Source: Sepiola atlantica
Taxonomy: Eukaryota; Mollusca; Cephalopoda; Sepiida; Sepiolidae
Direction of reading: 5' to 3'
Length of the DNA: 64,000 nt
NCBI GenBank assembly: GCA_963556195.1
Contig: CAUVYP010000579.1
Coordinates: forward strand, 2,170,001 to 2,234,000
The translations under genes were made by a program, and so were the position numbers. The stretch's first letter is position 1; the number at the start of each line of letters is the position of its first letter. Of the stretch, positions 62,420 through 64,000 are shown piece after piece. The notes beneath the pieces were generated by a model. That model was not told the DNA's origin and did no database searches. It saw only the letters and a program-made list of their open reading frames with translations.

Positions 62420-64000
62420 TTGTTGATGTTTTGCGTATTCAGTTTGTATCGACATATCTCCGGGAGTACAAGAGCTGAACTTCTGAAACTTGGTACTTCA
62501 GTAGAAAATGTGTGTCCGCTAATTTCTGCAAAGTTTCAGAGCACAATTTGTATAAATGTGGAAGTTATAAACACAAGCGATATCAACTTAAAATCGCACT
62601 AAATTTTGTTGATGTTTTGCGTATTCAGTTTGTATCGACATATCTCCGGGAGTACAAGAGCTGAACTTCTGAAACTTGGTACTTCAGTAGAAAATGTGTG
62701 TCCGCTTATGTCTGCAAAGTTTCAGTGCACAATTCTTATAAATGTGGAAGTTATAAACAAAAGCGATATCAACTTAAAATCGCACTAAATTTTGTTGATG
62801 TTTTGCGTATTCAGTTTGTATCGACATATCTCCGGGAGTACAAGAGCTGAACTTCTGAAACTTGGTACTTCAGTAGAAAATGTGTGTCCGCTAATGTCTG
62901 CAAATTTTCAGAGCACAATTTGTATAAATGTGGAAGTTATAAACACAAGCGATATCAACTTAAAATCGCACTAAATTTTGTTGATGTTTTGCGTATTCAG
63001 TTTGTATCGACATATCTCCGGGAGTACAAGAGCTGAACTTCTGAAACTTGGTACTTCAGTAGAAAATGTGTGTCCGCTAATGTCTGCAAAGTTTCGGAGC
63101 ACAATTCTTATAAATGTGGAAGTTATCAACAAAAGACCTATCAACTTTAAATCGCACTAAATTTTGTTTATGTTTTGCGTATTCAGTTTGTATCGACATA
63201 TCTCCGGGAGTACAAGAGCTGAACTTCTGAAACTTGGTACTTCAGTAGAAAATGTGTGTCCGCTAATGTCTGCAAAGTTTCAGAGCACAATTCTTATAAA
63301 TGTGGAAGTTATAAACAAAAGCGATATCAACTTAAAATCGCACTAAATTTTGTTGATGTTTTGCGTATTCAGTTTGTATCGACATATCTCCGGGAGTACA
63401 AGAGCTGAACTTCTGAAACTTGGTACTTCAGTAGAAAATGTGTGTCTGCTAATGTCTGCAAAGTTTCAGAGCACAATTCTTATGAATGTGGAAGTTATAA
63501 ACACAAGCGATATCAACTTAAAATCGCACTAAATTTTGTTGATGTTTTGCGTATTCAGTTTGTATCGACATATCTCCGGGAGTACAAGAGCTGAACTTCT
63601 GAAACTTGGTACTTCAGTAGAAAATGTGTGTCCGCTAATGTCTGCAAAGTTTCGGAGCACAATTCTTATAAATGTGAAAGTTATTAACACAAGCGATATA
63701 CCTTTTAAATCGCACTAAATTTTGTTGATGTTTTGCGTATTCAGTTTGTATCGACATATCTCCGGGAGTACAAGAGCTGAACTTCTGAAACTTGGTACTT
63801 CAGTAGAAAATGTGTGTCCGCTAATGTCTGCAAAGTTTCAGAGCACAATTCTTATAAATGTGGAAGTTATTAACACAAGCGATATACCTTTTAAATCGCA
63901 CAAAATTGTGTTGATGTTTTGCGTATTCAGTTTGTATCGACATATCTCCGGGGGTACAAGAGCTGAACTTCTGAAACTTGGTACTTCAGTAGAAAATGTG
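62420..64000 (+). repeat. Right-hand segment with raised divergence
   Basis: The units are c3, n1-like with TTCAGTGCAC (62606), c-type with CAAATTTTC (62792), a mixed unit with ATCAACAAAAGACCTATC and CTTTAAATC (62978), n1m (63164), t1 with GTCTGCTA and CTTATGAATG (63350), p2 (63536), a hybrid with CAGAGC but a class-P end (63722), and a partial unit from 63908. The hybrid lacks the usual TAA, reading GCACAAAATTGTG, and the last unit has CGGGGGTAC. Nearly every unit has a private change, while interior units often have none. Confidence 0.88.

Larger units (their letters stand above)
1..64000 (+). repeat. Satellite DNA array, 186-bp monomer, head to tail
   Basis: The entire window is tandem copies of one AT-rich 186-bp unit, all in the same orientation. 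Starting from the TTG at 108, units begin every 186 bp through 18336, then shift by +1 at 18523 and again at 21128, and stay in phase to 63908. That gives 343 full units plus two partial ones, with two 1-bp insertions as the only length changes. Monomers differ from each other by a few substitutions at a limited set of recurring positions. The array has no interruption by a transposon, gene or unique sequence, and neither edge is inside the window. Arrays with this organisation are typical of centromeric or pericentromeric heterochromatin in eukaryotes; that location is inferred, not shown. I do not recognise the family or species. Confidence 0.99.

Noticed and set aside
108..63718. Repeating 60-codon open frames (and some of 122, 112, 81 and 77 codons) as a family of small proteins
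   Set aside because: The frames exist because the unit is 62 codons long with one stop in that frame. Recurrent differences change the would-be residues at least as often as they leave them unchanged, premature stops occur (1122-1124, 10230-10232, 43505-43507), most frames rely on TTG or ATG without any ribosome-binding context, and the second forward frame is equally open between TGA codons. Nothing supports translation.
1..64000. CRISPR array
   Set aside because: Repeat and spacer are not distinguishable: the full 186 bp is repeated, units are far longer than CRISPR repeats, there are no unique spacers, and no cas genes are present.
1..64000. Identification as the 186-bp AT-rich satellite of zebrafish or as another named family
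   Set aside because: Equal unit length is not evidence of homology, and I cannot recall or align the reference sequences reliably. The undepleted CpG also argues mildly against a methylated vertebrate genome. A Dfam or Repbase search would decide.
1..64000. Embedded tRNA, rRNA, transposon or telomeric repeats
   Set aside because: Every position is accounted for by the 186-bp unit in constant phase apart from two 1-bp insertions, so there is no room for another element in the window.

Overview
The whole 64,000-base window is one uninterrupted head-to-tail satellite DNA array. It holds 343 complete 186-bp monomers, a partial monomer at each end (1-107 and 63908-64000), and only two single-base insertions (18503 and within 21081-21085). 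Every monomer lies on the same strand. I see no gene, RNA gene, transposon, CRISPR array or unique flanking sequence. The short open frames that repeat every 186 bp are a by-product of a monomer that is exactly 62 codons long with one stop (TAA) in that frame. The changes between monomers mostly alter the would-be protein, so I do not annotate them as genes.

Organism: a long satellite with higher-order repeats points to a eukaryotic chromosome, most likely centromeric or pericentromeric heterochromatin. The canonical monomer (for example 4386-4571) has 60 A, 60 T, 36 G and 30 C, which is 35.5% GC. It carries 6 CpG against about 5.8 expected, so CpG is not depleted. That favours a genome with little germline CpG methylation, such as an insect or other invertebrate, or a very young array. 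I do not recognise the species or satellite family.

Monomer types (positions counted from the TTG at the start of each 186-bp unit). Class N has GATATC at 160-165 and class P has GATATACC there followed by TTTTAAA. Within N: n1 is the common form; n1s has CTTAGTAC and n1p CCTGGTAC at about 70; n1m has TTTATG at the start; t1 has AACACAAGC before GATATC; t2 is t1 with TTTATG and ACAATAGC; c-types have TTGTATA at about 130 (c1 with AAAACAAGC, c2 with CTTAGTAC and CTTATTTC, c3 plain, c4 with GTACAAAATG, c5 with CTTATTAC, c6 with ACAATCGAT). Within P: p1 is common; p2 has GTGAAAGTT; p3 has CTTATATCTG and ACAAACGAT; p4 has GTAGTAAATG and CGCGTATG; p5 has ATTCCTATA. x1 is a chimera with a P-type first part and an N-type end.

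Layout: a P monomer recurs every fourth monomer (744 bp) for most of the window, giving a tetramer register. Tetramers pair into an octamer (1488 bp: n1 or n1s, n1, c1, p1, n1, n1p, c2, p1) and into longer blocks. On top lie recent duplications: a 44-monomer block at 14802-22987 repeated at 28940-37123; an adjacent 42-monomer (7812 bp) tandem duplication at 31172-38983 and 38984-46795; a nonamer duplication (24476-27823), a hexamer duplication (27824-30055), a 14-mer duplication (53678-58885) and a pentamer duplication (60560-62419). The last 1.4 kb carries more private changes than the interior and may approach an array edge. The array reads as a record of unequal exchange and conversion at several scales; there are no genes working together here.

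The monomer assignments come from reading translated monomers and spot-checking bases by eye. No alignment, dot plot or database search was run.
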